Positions 1-8,455 of a stretch of 64,000 nt of DNA are shown one piece after another; the first letter of the stretch is position 1, and the number at the start of each line of letters is the position of its first letter. Made by a program: the position numbers and the translations under genes. The stretch spans positions 6,696,001-6,760,000 of the forward strand of contig NZ_CP154796.1 in assembly GCF_039566955.1 (NCBI RefSeq), read 5' to 3'. The notes below the pieces were generated by a model. That model saw only the letters and a list, made by a program, of their open reading frames with translations. It searched no databases and was not told the origin of the DNA. This stretch comes from Micromonospora sp. DSM 45708. GTDB taxonomy: Bacteria; Actinomycetota; Actinomycetes; Mycobacteriales; Micromonosporaceae.

Positions 1-496
1 CGGTCGGGCCGAGCGTGCCGGTCGGGTCGTACTCGGCCCACTCCTGCTGCTCGCGGCGGCGGCGCATGGCCATCGCCCCGGCCAGGCCGGCGACGGTGCC
101 GGCGATCAGCAGGCCGGTGGTCATGCCCCGCGACCTGCGCTGCTTCTTCTTTCCGGCCTTCATGTTCTTCGCCTTCTTCGTCAACGCGGACTGCTTCGCC
201 GCCATGGCCTTCCGACCGGTCAGCGCCTTGCCCGCCGCCTCGGTCCGGGCGCTGCGCACGGCCAGCAGCACCGGGGCGAGCGCGGCGGCGCTCGACGCGA
301 CACCGCTGGACGCCCGGTCCCGGACCATGACCGCGGTGGGTGCGACGGCGACCCGGGCTGCCTGGACCCGCGGGCCGACCGTGGCACCGGCGCCCTTCGC
401 CGCGTACGAGGCGGCCTGCCTCAGGTGACCGATGCCCTGGTTCAGCTCGGCCTTGGCGAGCTGGCCCTGGGTCTTTCGCCGCCCGATTCCAAACAC
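1..496 (-). CDS. DUF5324-like small basic membrane protein, 3' end cut by window edge
   Basis: The reading frame starts at GTG 496, preceded by AGGAGGT at good spacing, and runs off the left edge. The visible 165 residues are Ala/Lys/Arg-rich: an N-terminal amphipathic part, a Lys-rich stretch (MKAGKKKQRRSRG) and then a single hydrophobic segment (TTGLLIAGTVAGLAGAMAM) followed by basic residues. A protein of this type (DUF5324) lies beside the cyclophilin and rhomboid genes in Streptomyces, so the assignment rests on composition and gene neighbourhood rather than on a motif. It is divergent from the cyclophilin gene. Function is unknown. Confidence 0.6.
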   Translation of the reverse strand, partial: MFGIGRRKTQGQLAKAELNQGIGHLRQAASYAAKGAGATVGPRVQAARVAVAPTAVMVRDRASSGVASSAAALAPVLLAVRSARTEAAGKALTGRKAMAAKQSALTKKAKNMKAGKKKQRRSRGMTTGLLIAGTVAGLAGAMAMRRRREQQEWAEYDPTGTLGPT

Positions 497-613
497 GGTC
501 CCACCTCCTGGGAGTTGTTCCTTCGTCATCCTCCACCTTCGGATGCCTCCGCATGGCCAGATCGGGCACATGGGAGGATCCGCAAGGAACTGACCAACGA
601 GTGAGGAGTACCC

Positions 614-1144
614 GTGGCCGAGGCTGTCTACGCCACCCTGCACACCAACGCCGGCCCGATCCGGCTGGAGCTCTTCCCGAACCACGCGCCGAAGACCGTT
701 CGCAACTTCGTGGAGCTGGCCGAGGGCAACCGGGAGTACATCGACCCGCGTACCGGTCAGCCGGGCAGCGGGCCGTACTACGACGGCACCATCTCGCACC
801 GGGTGATCAGCGGCTTCATGATTCAGATGGGCGACCCGACCGGCACCGGGCGCGGTGGCCCGGGCTACAAGTTCGACGACGAGTTCCACCCGGAGCTGCG
901 CTTCGACCGGCCGTACCTGCTGGCGATGGCGAACGCCGGGCCGGGCACGAACGGTTCGCAGTTCTTCATCACGGTGTCGCCGACGCCGCACCTGAACAAC
1001 CGACACACCATCTTCGGCCAGGTCGCCGACGAGGAGTCGGTGAAGGTCGTCGACTCGATCGCGAACACCCCGACCGGGCCGAGCGACCGGCCGGTCCAGG
1101 ACGTGGTGATCGAGCGGGTCGAGATCGAGCGGCAGCAGTCCTGA
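614..1144 (+). CDS. Peptidyl-prolyl cis-trans isomerase, cyclophilin type
   Basis: A 176-residue single-domain cyclophilin catalysing proline cis-trans isomerisation during protein folding. Family features are visible: the N-terminal strand (YATLHTNAGPIRLELF), the catalytic-loop region (TISHRVISGFMIQMGD), the substrate-pocket motif GTNGSQFFITVSPTPHLNNR and the closing FGQV strand. There is no signal peptide, so it is cytosolic, like the actinobacterial PpiA type. The GTG start at 614 follows a GAGGAG ribosome site. The rhomboid gene follows after 25 bases and is probably co-transcribed; the same gene pair is conserved in other actinomycetes. Confidence 0.95.
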   Translation: MAEAVYATLHTNAGPIRLELFPNHAPKTVRNFVELAEGNREYIDPRTGQPGSGPYYDGTISHRVISGFMIQMGDPTGTGRGGPGYKFDDEFHPELRFDRPYLLAMANAGPGTNGSQFFITVSPTPHLNNRHTIFGQVADEESVKVVDSIANTPTGPSDRPVQDVVIERVEIERQQS

Positions 1145-1169
1145 GCATCGCGCGGGTACCTTTGCTCGC

Positions 1170-2111
1170 ATGACTGAGCGCTCCGGGCAGGCAGGCGACG
1201 CCACCGAGGGGCCGGTGCCGACCACTCCGGTCTGCTACCGGCATCCCGATCGGGAGACGTACCTCCGGTGCACCCGCTGCGACCGGCCGATCTGCCCCGA
1301 GTGCATGCGCGACGCCTCCGTCGGCCACCAGTGCCCGGAGTGCGTCGCCGAGGGACGCCGCAGCGTGCGGCCGGCGCGTACCGCCTTCGGAGGCGGTGCC
1401 GCCGGCCGCCACGGCACCGTCACCAAGGTCCTGATCGCGCTGAACGTGCTGGTCATGGTGATCTCCATCGCGTCGGCCCGGAGCGGGTCCGCGATCGCCG
1501 GCGGCGGCCTCGGCGGCCTGATGGGCGGTGGGACCCCGCTGACCGAGTGGGGCGCGGTGCTCGGCCTGGCGCGCTTCCCCGACGGCTCGATCGGCGGGGT
1601 GGCCGACGGCCAGTGGTACCGGCTGGTCACCGCCATGTTCCTGCACTACGGCCTGCTGCACCTGCTGCTCAACATGTGGGGGCTCTGGGTGCTCGGCCGG
1701 TCGCTGGAGGCGCTGCTCGGGCCACTGCGTTTCCTGGCGCTCTACCTGCTCGCCGGGCTCGGCGGCAACGTCGCCGCCTACGTCTTCACCGAGCCGAACA
1801 GGTTCACCGCCGGCGCGTCGACCGCCATCTTCGGCCTGTTCGCCGCGATCTTCGTGATCATGCGCCGGCTGGGCCGGGACACCTCGGCGATCGTGCCGAT
1901 CCTGGTGATCAACCTGGTCTTCACGTTCACCGTGCCGAGCATCTCGGTCGCCGGTCACCTCGGCGGCCTGGTGGTCGGCGCGGTGACGGCGCTGGTCCTG
2001 GCGTACGCCCCGCGGATGCGCCGGAACGTGTTCCAGGCGGCGGGTGTCGCGATCGTGCTGGTGGCCCTGATCGGCATGGCCGTCGTCCGCACCGCCGCAC
2101 TGGCCGGCTGA
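1170..2111 (+). CDS. Rhomboid-family intramembrane serine protease with N-terminal zinc finger
   Basis: A 313-residue polytopic protein. Residues 22-60 carry paired Cys/His ligands (CYRHPD, CTRC, CPEC, CPEC), a B-box-like zinc finger common in actinobacterial rhomboids. About six hydrophobic segments follow. The catalytic pair is recognisable: Ser217 in the GAST loop and His263 in VAGHLGGLVVG; HLLLNMWG (around residues 164-171) is the oxyanion-side motif. It probably cleaves transmembrane substrates in the cytoplasmic membrane; the substrate cannot be told from sequence. It lies directly downstream of the cyclophilin gene. Confidence 0.92.
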   Translation: MTERSGQAGDATEGPVPTTPVCYRHPDRETYLRCTRCDRPICPECMRDASVGHQCPECVAEGRRSVRPARTAFGGGAAGRHGTVTKVLIALNVLVMVISIASARSGSAIAGGGLGGLMGGGTPLTEWGAVLGLARFPDGSIGGVADGQWYRLVTAMFLHYGLLHLLLNMWGLWVLGRSLEALLGPLRFLALYLLAGLGGNVAAYVFTEPNRFTAGASTAIFGLFAAIFVIMRRLGRDTSAIVPILVINLVFTFTVPSISVAGHLGGLVVGAVTALVLAYAPRMRRNVFQAAGVAIVLVALIGMAVVRTAALAG

Positions 2112-2451
2112 TCCGGCTCACTCCCGCGCGGCCCACGCCGACGGGTACGGCCTCGCGTTCCCGTGGACCGGGCCGCCCCTTCGGCGACGGGCCGGGTGAC
2201 GCGGCTGGTCATCACTGTGCGTGCCGTCCGGGGTCTGGCGGTTCTTACCTCCACGGCATTCCGTCGCCGGCCCGGTCCCGGCGAAATTCTCCCAGCTCAG
2301 CGCCCGGATTGATCGGTGCTGGCAAGGAGGTCGCCCGGAGATGGCTCAACGAGCCGTGACGCAGAGCGGTCACCTGCCGGTTCGCGCCTGACGCCTACCC
2401 CACGTGACCGACGGGCAGCGGTCGGGCGGACCAGCGCGGTCACCCGCCGCG
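2112..2451. other. 340-bp intergenic region with no recognised gene
   Basis: This lies between the convergent rhomboid and PH-domain genes. I see no open frame with a ribosome site, no tRNA and no strong hairpin. The reading frames that cross it are GC-driven shadows. Confidence 0.5.
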
Positions 2452-2886
2452 TCAGCGCGCGGCGGCACGGGCGGCGGTGAGCGTGGCGGCCACCTCGTCC
2501 AGCGGCGCGTCCAGGTCGCGGCGGCCGAACAGGTACAGCGACTCCCCGGCGTCGATCTCCAGTGTCTCGGCGGTGACCCCGCGCCGGCTGCGCCGGTCCA
2601 GCCGGATCGCCTCCACCGCGGCCCACGGCAGCCGGCGTCGGCCGGCGTACCCGCGGATCACGGTGAGGCCCTCCGGGCCGACGGCGAGCCGGACCGGCGC
2701 GACGAGGTCGCGCAGCGCCCACCCGAGCAGCGCGGCGGCGAGCGCACCGGCGAGCACCGGGCGGACCGGGTCGCCGGCGGCGAGCGCCAGGCCCAGGGCG
2801 GCCAGGGCGAGCGCGCCGAGCGCCTTGACCACCGGCAGCGCCCGGGGCACGCGCCACTGCCGGACCGGTGACGGCTGTGGATCCAT
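2452..2886 (-). CDS. Bacterial PH-domain membrane protein
   Basis: A 144-residue protein. Two adjacent hydrophobic segments (about residues 18-55) are followed by a beta-rich C-terminal half with the pattern seen in bacterial PH-like domains (VRLAVGPEGLTVIRG, then RRLPWAAVEAIRLD, then LEIDAGESLYLFG). The start MDPQPSP is preferred over an upstream frame-extending codon because it begins just before the first conserved strand. This family is widespread in actinomycetes and has no assigned reaction. It is convergent with the rhomboid gene. Confidence 0.75.
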   Translation of the reverse strand: MDPQPSPVRQWRVPRALPVVKALGALALAALGLALAAGDPVRPVLAGALAAALLGWALRDLVAPVRLAVGPEGLTVIRGYAGRRRLPWAAVEAIRLDRRSRRGVTAETLEIDAGESLYLFGRRDLDAPLDEVAATLTAARAAAR

Positions 2887-2999
2887 CCGCCCAGCATGCC
2901 AGCGGCCGGGACCATCCGGCACGGCCGGGACGGTCAGGGAGGACGGCCGCTCGGGTCAGCACGTAGGATTGGGACAAGCGAGGTTACCGGGGAGTAGAC

Positions 3000-4172
3000 A
3001 TGAGTGACGCGGTCATCGTCGGTGCGGTGCGGACCCCGGTCGGGCGGCGCAAGGGCAGCCTCGCCGGCGTGCACCCGGTCGACCTCTCGGCACACGTGCT
3101 GCGCGCCCTGGCCGAGCGCGCCGGCATCGACCCGGGTCAGGTCGACGACGTGGTGTGGGGCTGCGTGTCGCAGGTCGGCGAGCAGTCCTGGAACGTGGCC
3201 CGCAACGCCGTGCTGGCGGCCGGCTGGCCCGAGTCCGTGCCCGGCACCACGCTCGACCGGCAGTGCGGGTCGAGTCAGCAGGCGCTGCACTTCGCCGCCG
3301 CCACCGTGCTCTCCGGCCAGGCCGACCTGGTCGTCGCCGGCGGAGTGGAGTCGATGACCCGGGTGCCGATGGGCTCCAGCGTGGCCGGCGGGATGCCGTT
3401 CAGCCCGGCGATCCTGGCCCGCTACCGCGGCGTCGAGGGCGTCGCCGAGGACTCGCCGCTGCCGTTCAACCAGGGCGGCGGCGCCGAGCTGATCGCCGAG
3501 CGGTGGCGCTTCTCGCGCACCCAGCTCGACGAGTTCGCGCTGGCCAGCCACGAGAAGGCGGCGGCGGCGCAGGACGCCGGCGCGTTCGAGCCGGAGCTGA
3601 CGCCGGTGGCGCTCGCCGACGGCGGCAAGTTCACCGCCGACGAGGGCATCCGCCGGGACACCTCGCTGGCCAAGCTCGGCGAGCTGGCCACCCCGTTCCG
3701 CGCCGACGGTGTGGTCACCGCCGGCTCCGCGTCGCAGATCTCCGACGGCGCCGCCGCGCTCGCGGTGACCACCGCCGAGTGGGCCAGCCGACACGGCCTG
3801 CGCCCGCTCGCCCGGGTGCACACCGCAGTGGTGGCCGCCGACGATCCGGTCGCCATGCTCACCGCCCCCATCCCGGCCACCGCGAAGGCGCTGCGTCGTG
3901 CGGGGCTGGGCATCGAGGAGATCGGGGTCTACGAGGTGAACGAGGCGTTCGCCCCGGTGCCGCTGGCGTGGCTGGCCGAGACCGAGGCGGACCCGGAGCG
4001 GCTCAACCCCCGGGGCGGCGCGATCGCGCTGGGCCACCCGCTCGGCGGGTCCGGCGCGCGGATCATGACGACGATGCTCCAGCACATGCGGGACAACGGC
4101 ATCCGCTACGGCCTGCAAACCATGTGCGAGGGCGGCGGCATGGCCAACGCCACCATCGTCGAACTGCTCTGA
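3000..4172 (+). CDS. Acetyl-CoA C-acyltransferase (thiolase II/beta-oxidation thiolase)
   Basis: A 390-residue cytosolic thiolase catalysing thiolytic cleavage of 3-ketoacyl-CoA, or the reverse condensation. The nucleophile Cys89 sits in TTLDRQCGSSQQALHFA, the catalytic His in GGAIALGHPLGGSGAR, and the second Cys in MCEGGGMANA near the C-terminus. NEAFAPVPLAW is the other conserved block. Length is typical of bacterial thiolases. The sequence is closer to degradative FadA-type and steroid-type thiolases than to biosynthetic AtoB, but substrate range cannot be fixed from sequence. It appears monocistronic; a GGGGAG site precedes the ATG. Confidence 0.93.
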   Translation: MSDAVIVGAVRTPVGRRKGSLAGVHPVDLSAHVLRALAERAGIDPGQVDDVVWGCVSQVGEQSWNVARNAVLAAGWPESVPGTTLDRQCGSSQQALHFAAATVLSGQADLVVAGGVESMTRVPMGSSVAGGMPFSPAILARYRGVEGVAEDSPLPFNQGGGAELIAERWRFSRTQLDEFALASHEKAAAAQDAGAFEPELTPVALADGGKFTADEGIRRDTSLAKLGELATPFRADGVVTAGSASQISDGAAALAVTTAEWASRHGLRPLARVHTAVVAADDPVAMLTAPIPATAKALRRAGLGIEEIGVYEVNEAFAPVPLAWLAETEADPERLNPRGGAIALGHPLGGSGARIMTTMLQHMRDNGIRYGLQTMCEGGGMANATIVELL

Positions 4173-4242
4173 GAGCGGGTGGAAGTTCCAGAAATCGGCG
4201 GTGACCCATGTCACCCCGGGTCGACCACTCGTTGCACCCTGC

Positions 4243-4755
4243 ATGGACGTGTTCTCCCGAACGTTCCTCCCGGCGGCGGCCGAGACCGGCCTGGCCACCC
4301 AGACCGCCACCCGCCACATGCCGGTGTTCCGCCGCTGTGTCGGCTCCGGTGACGCCACCATCCTGGTCACCCGGTGCAGCCGCCCGGGCCACCCGGTCGG
4401 CGGCGACTACCTCATGCTCCTCACCCACCGCCGGCTGGTGGTGACCCGGCAGACCCGGTTGCTGCACCGGCTGCGCCTGCACCTCAACACCGAGCTGCGG
4501 GAGTTGAGCAACGTCACCTGGAGCCCGGACCCACGGGCGCACAGCGTGGAGCTGGCGGCCACCGCCATCGACGGGGCACGCGAACGTTTCCTCATCCGTA
4601 CCCACCACCCGAAGCAGGTGTGGCAGCTCGACGCGCTGCTCCACCACGCCTTCCGGACCCGACTGCGGGCCCCGGCGGAACGGCTGGTCGCCACCATCGG
4701 TGACTCGCCGGCCGGCAACCGGCCGGTCATGTTCCGGCCGGCACCGGCCCGCTGA
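4243..4755 (+). CDS. Conserved hypothetical protein, possibly PH/GRAM-like
   Basis: About 170 residues from MDVFSRTF. The core reads as alternating strands (DYLMLLTHRRLVVTRQ; LHLNTELRELSNVTW; ARERFLIRTHHPKQVW) followed by a C-terminal helix, which resembles bacterial PH-like domains (lipid-membrane or regulatory folds), but no diagnostic motif is present. There is no signal peptide or membrane segment. A longer start at 4201 is open but lacks conserved content. It lies upstream of a two-component operon, separated by about 70 bases. Confidence 0.6.
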   Translation: MDVFSRTFLPAAAETGLATQTATRHMPVFRRCVGSGDATILVTRCSRPGHPVGGDYLMLLTHRRLVVTRQTRLLHRLRLHLNTELRELSNVTWSPDPRAHSVELAATAIDGARERFLIRTHHPKQVWQLDALLHHAFRTRLRAPAERLVATIGDSPAGNRPVMFRPAPAR

Positions 4756-4824
4756 CGTTCTCCTTACCGAACCCGAACATCTCCCGGACCGTCCGGGCGG
4801 CCACCGGTCGGTCATCATGGGCCG

Positions 4825-5517
4825 GTGACCGCCGACACCGCGCAGCGCGGGCTCGTCCTCGTGGTGGAGGACGAGCCGTCCATCGCCGACCTGGTCCGGC
4901 TCTACCTGACCCGGGACGGCTTCGGCGTACACCTGGAACGGGACGGCACGGCCGGGCTGGCCGCCGCGCGGCGGCTGCGCCCGGTGGCCTGCGTGCTCGA
5001 CATCGCGCTGCCCGGCCTGGCCGGCACCGAGATCTGCCGGCGGCTGCGTGCGGCGGGTGACTGGACGCCGGTCATCTTCCTCACCGCCCGCGACGACGAG
5101 GTGGACCGCGTGGTCGGCCTGGAACTGGGCGCGGACGACTACGTCACCAAGCCGTTCAGCCCGCGTGAGCTGGTCGCCCGGATCCGCGCGGTGCTGCGCC
5201 GCAGCGCCGGCACGCCGGCCGCCGCCGAGCAGCCGCGGGTGCTCGGCCCGGTCACGCTCGACCCGGCCCGCCGGGCGGTGACCGTCGGCGGGGCGCCGGT
5301 GCAGCTCACCTCCACCGAGTTCGACCTGCTCGCCCACCTGATGGCCCGCCCCGGCCGGGTGTTCACCCGGGAGGAGCTGCTGGCCGGCGTCTGGGGGTAC
5401 GCGGCGCACGCCGGCACCCGGACCGTGGACGTGCACGTGGCCCAGGTCCGGGCGAAGCTCGGCCCGGCCAGCGTGATCCGCACCCACCGTGGCGTCGGGT
5501 ACGCGGCCGATGCCTGA
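4825..5517 (+). CDS. OmpR/PhoB-family response regulator
   Basis: A 230-residue DNA-binding response regulator. The receiver domain (about 9-122) has the acidic pocket VVEDEP, the phospho-acceptor Asp in CVLDIALPGLAG, the conserved Thr in IFLTARDDE and Lys in YVTKPFSPREL. The C-terminal winged helix (about 135-230) shows the usual STEFDLLAHLMARPGRVFTREEL block and GTRTVDVHVAQVRAKL. GTG start. The stop codon overlaps the start of the downstream histidine kinase, so the two are translationally coupled. Confidence 0.95.
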   Translation: MTADTAQRGLVLVVEDEPSIADLVRLYLTRDGFGVHLERDGTAGLAAARRLRPVACVLDIALPGLAGTEICRRLRAAGDWTPVIFLTARDDEVDRVVGLELGADDYVTKPFSPRELVARIRAVLRRSAGTPAAAEQPRVLGPVTLDPARRAVTVGGAPVQLTSTEFDLLAHLMARPGRVFTREELLAGVWGYAAHAGTRTVDVHVAQVRAKLGPASVIRTHRGVGYAADA

Positions 5518-6958
5518 CCAGCTCACCGTGGCGCTGCCGGTGATCCGGACCGGGCCCGCCGCACCGCCCACCCGCCGCCGGCCGGGCCACACGCTGACCG
5601 CCCGCGCGGTGCTTGTCACCTGCGCGGTGGCGCTGGTGTCGGTGCTGGTCACCGCGCTGGTGGCGGTGCCGCTGGCGGTGCGCGGCGCGGAACGGCGGGA
5701 CCAGGACGCGCTGGCCGCCCAGGCCCGGCTCGCCGCCGACGTGCTGCGCGTCCGCGCGGTACGCCAGCGCGACAGCGCCGGGGACCGGCTCATCCGGCAG
5801 CTCCGCCAGCAGCAGATCGACGTGTACGTGGTGCGCGGCGGCCGGGCCGACCGGAGTGGCCTGCCCGCGCCGCTGGTCGCCCGGGTCGCCGCCGGCGGCA
5901 ACGTCTCCGGCCGGCGACTCGTCGACGGGGAACGCCGGCTCGTCGAGGCGCGGGCGCTGCCCGGCGGCGACGGGGTGGTGCTCACCCGCGCCGTCACCGC
6001 CGGCCCCTGGCGGCAGGTGCTGCGCGGGCTCTGGCTGCCGCTGCTCGCCGGGCTCGCCGCCGGGGCGGTCGCCGGGCTGCTGCTCGCCCGCCGGCTGGCC
6101 CGACCGATCCGCGTCGCGGCCACCGCCGCCGCCCGGCTCCGGGCCGGTGACCGGGCGGTCCGGGTGCCGGTCGAGCCGCCCGACGAGGTGGCCGACCTGG
6201 CGCACGCGCTCAACGGGCTGGCCGCCGCGCTGGCCACCAGCGAGGGCCGGCAGCGTGAGTTCCTGCTCTCCGTCTCGCACGAGTTGCGTACGCCGCTCAC
6301 CGCCATCCGGGGCTACGCCGAGGCGCTGGCCGACGGCGTGCTCGACGCGGACGCGGTGCCGGCGACCGGGCGTACCGTGCTGGCCGAGGCCGAGCACCTG
6401 GACCGGCTGGTCAGCGACCTGTTGGCGTTGGCCCGGCTGGAGGCGGCCGACTTCCCGCTGGAACCGGTGCGGGTGGACCTGACCGGGCTCGCGGCCGACG
6501 TGGCGCGCACCTGGTCGGACCGGTGCACGGCGGTCGGGGTGCCGTTCCGGGTGGAGACGCCGGGCGGGCCGGTGCCCGCGTACACCGATCCGGGTCGGAT
6601 CCGGCAGGTGGTGGACGGGCTGCTGGAGAACGCGCTGCGGGTCGTACCCCCGGGGGCGCCGGTGGTGCTCGCGGTCCGGCCCGCCGGCGCGGACCCGGCC
6701 GCCGGCGGGGTCCTGGAGGTCCGCGACGGCGGGCCCGGCTTCACCGACGACGACCTGGCGGTGGCGTTCGAGCGGGGCGCGCTGCACCAGCGCTACCGGG
6801 GGGTGCGCAAGGTGGGCAGCGGGCTGGGGCTGGCGCTCGCCGCCGGGCTGGTGCGCCGGCTGGGCGGCGACATCGCCGCCGGGCACGCGCCGGAGGGCGG
6901 CGCGGCGTTCACGGTCCGGCTGCCCGGAGATCCTTACCTGGCTCGAACATCGGCCTGA
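5510..6958 (+). CDS. Membrane sensor histidine kinase
   Basis: A 482-residue kinase partner of the preceding regulator, whose last bases its ATG overlaps. Order: TM1 (about 27-55), an extracytoplasmic region of about 120 residues, TM2 (about 170-195), HAMP (ARRLARPI onward), the phospho-His box LSVSHELRTPLTAIRG, the N box LLENALRVV, the G1 box EVRDGGPGF and the G2 box GSGLGLALAAGL. The sensing domain has no recognisable ligand motif. A small lipoprotein gene follows 57 bases downstream and may be regulated by, or sense for, this pair. Confidence 0.93.
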   Translation: MPDQLTVALPVIRTGPAAPPTRRRPGHTLTARAVLVTCAVALVSVLVTALVAVPLAVRGAERRDQDALAAQARLAADVLRVRAVRQRDSAGDRLIRQLRQQQIDVYVVRGGRADRSGLPAPLVARVAAGGNVSGRRLVDGERRLVEARALPGGDGVVLTRAVTAGPWRQVLRGLWLPLLAGLAAGAVAGLLLARRLARPIRVAATAAARLRAGDRAVRVPVEPPDEVADLAHALNGLAAALATSEGRQREFLLSVSHELRTPLTAIRGYAEALADGVLDADAVPATGRTVLAEAEHLDRLVSDLLALARLEAADFPLEPVRVDLTGLAADVARTWSDRCTAVGVPFRVETPGGPVPAYTDPGRIRQVVDGLLENALRVVPPGAPVVLAVRPAGADPAAGGVLEVRDGGPGFTDDDLAVAFERGALHQRYRGVRKVGSGLGLALAAGLVRRLGGDIAAGHAPEGGAAFTVRLPGDPYLARTSA

Positions 6959-7014
6959 CGGTCCGCTCGCGCCGGTGCGGAACGCTGACCTCACCACCGA
7001 CGAGAGGAACACCG

Positions 7015-7620
7015 ATGGCACGTCAGCGAATCGTCACCGGGGCCACCGCGCTGCTCACCGCCGCGGCGCTCGGCCTCGCCGGGTGCGGCGCGGCGCAGAC
7101 CGGCGCCGACGCGGCCCGGGAGACCGCGGTCGAGGTGGCCGCCGCCATGGGCACGGACGGGCAGGCCCTGGCCGCGCTCGGCGTCGACCCGGCCGACCTG
7201 GACGTCGATCCGGTCGCGGCGCCCGCCCCGTCGGCCTCCGGCTCGCCGGACGCACAGGCCGGGCCGGACCGCAAGGGTGACCGGGCGCAGGATGGGGGCA
7301 AGCGGCACCGGGCCCGGGTGCTGCTGCGCAAGAACCGGCTGCACGGCGAGGTCGTGGTGCAGACCAAGGAGGACGGGACGAAGACGGTCGCCGTCCAGCG
7401 CGGCCGGGTGACCGCGATCGACGCGAAGTCGATGACCGTGAAGTCCACCGACGGATTCACCATGACCTGGACGTTCGGCGAGAAACTGCGGGTGGTCGAG
7501 CGCCGCGCGACGATCCGGGCGAACGAGATCAAGGTCGGCACGACGGTCGGCGTGGCCGGCGCCAAAGAGGGGGAGAACGGGGTCGCCCGGCTGGTCGTGG
7601 TGCCGCTCCGCCAGGAGTAA
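7015..7620 (+). CDS. Secreted lipoprotein, DUF5666-like C-terminal domain
   Basis: 201 residues. A lipoprotein signal peptide with lipobox LAGC (cleavage before Cys23) is clear. An Ala/Asp-rich linker and a short basic region (KRHRARVLLRKN) precede a small beta domain with GRVTAIDAKSMTVKSTDGF and a terminal VGVAGAKEGENGVARLVVV. That pattern resembles DUF5666-type beta-barrel repeats, a family without assigned function. GAGAGGA precedes the ATG. Its position behind the two-component operon suggests an envelope-related role. Confidence 0.8.
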   Translation: MARQRIVTGATALLTAAALGLAGCGAAQTGADAARETAVEVAAAMGTDGQALAALGVDPADLDVDPVAAPAPSASGSPDAQAGPDRKGDRAQDGGKRHRARVLLRKNRLHGEVVVQTKEDGTKTVAVQRGRVTAIDAKSMTVKSTDGFTMTWTFGEKLRVVERRATIRANEIKVGTTVGVAGAKEGENGVARLVVVPLRQE

Positions 7621-7699
7621 GGTGGGCGGGCTGTCGTGACCTCAGGAATCTGCCAGGCTACGCTATGCCCCGACCTGCCGTCACCTCCATGGAGAACCC

Positions 7700-8407
7700 G
7701 TGAAGCTTTCGATCCTCATGCCGGTCTACAACGAGGAAGAACGCATCGCGGACGCCCTCAAGCAGGCGTTGGCGGTGGACTACCCGTGCGAGATCGAGCT
7801 GGTCGTCGTGGACGACGGCAGCCGAGACGGCACCGGCGAGGTGCTCGGCCGGGTGGACGACGCCCGGCTGCGCGTGATCACCCACCCGCGCAACGCCGGC
7901 AAGGGCGCGGCCATCAAGACCGCCGTCGACAACGCCGAGGGTGAATACATGGTCATCCTCGACGCCGACCTGGAGTACGACCCGCAGGACATCCCGCGCC
8001 TGCTTCAGCCGGTGCTCGACGGGCACGCCACGGTGGTCTACGGCAATCGCACGTTCGGCAGCCACAGCTCCTACAGCTTCTGGTACGTGATGGGCAACAA
8101 GGGCGTCACGCTGGCGGCCAACGTGCTCTACAACTCGTACATCGGGGACCTGGAGACCTGCTTCAAGCTGATGCCGCTGGCGCTCTACCGCTCGCTCCAG
8201 GTGCGCTCCCGGGGCTTCGGCATGGAGGCCGAGGTCACCGGCAAGCTGCTCCGCCAGCGCATCCGCCCCTACGAGGTGCCGATCAGCTACCGCGCCCGGG
8301 GCCGGGAAGAGGGCAAGAAGATCACCTGGAAGGACGGCGTCGAGGCGATCTGGATCCTGGCCCGCGAGCGCGCCCGCCGCCGCCCGGTCGGTCCCGCCAC
8401 GCGCTGA
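7700..8407 (+). CDS. Family 2 glycosyltransferase (polyprenol-phosphate sugar transferase type)
   Basis: 235 residues, GT-A fold. The nucleotide-binding start KLSILMPVYNEEERI, VVVDDGSRDGT and the metal-binding DxD in VILDADLEYDP are visible. The second half (YGNRTFG, GDLETCFKLMP, RGFGMEAEVTGKLLR, PISYRARGREEGKKITWKDG) matches DPM1-like transferases that load mannose or glucose onto a polyprenyl phosphate. It has no C-terminal membrane segments, so it is a soluble or peripheral form. The transcript probably ends at the hairpin at 8419-8449. Confidence 0.9.
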   Translation: MKLSILMPVYNEEERIADALKQALAVDYPCEIELVVVDDGSRDGTGEVLGRVDDARLRVITHPRNAGKGAAIKTAVDNAEGEYMVILDADLEYDPQDIPRLLQPVLDGHATVVYGNRTFGSHSSYSFWYVMGNKGVTLAANVLYNSYIGDLETCFKLMPLALYRSLQVRSRGFGMEAEVTGKLLRQRIRPYEVPISYRARGREEGKKITWKDGVEAIWILARERARRRPVGPATR

Positions 8408-8418
8408 CCCGACGAACC

Positions 8419-8449
8419 GGAACCCCGCACCCCGGCGGTGCGGGGTTCC
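8419..8449. terminator. Bidirectional intrinsic terminator
   Basis: A 13-bp perfect stem (GGAACCCCGCACC / GGTGCGGGGTTCC) with a 5-base loop, lying between two convergent genes (glycosyltransferase and transketolase C-terminal subunit). Confidence 0.8.
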
Positions 8450-8455
8450 TTCGCG

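Noticed and set aside
4825..6958. Assignment of the two-component system to a named pair such as MtrAB or CseBC
   Set aside because: No diagnostic neighbours or sensor motifs; kept as unnamed.
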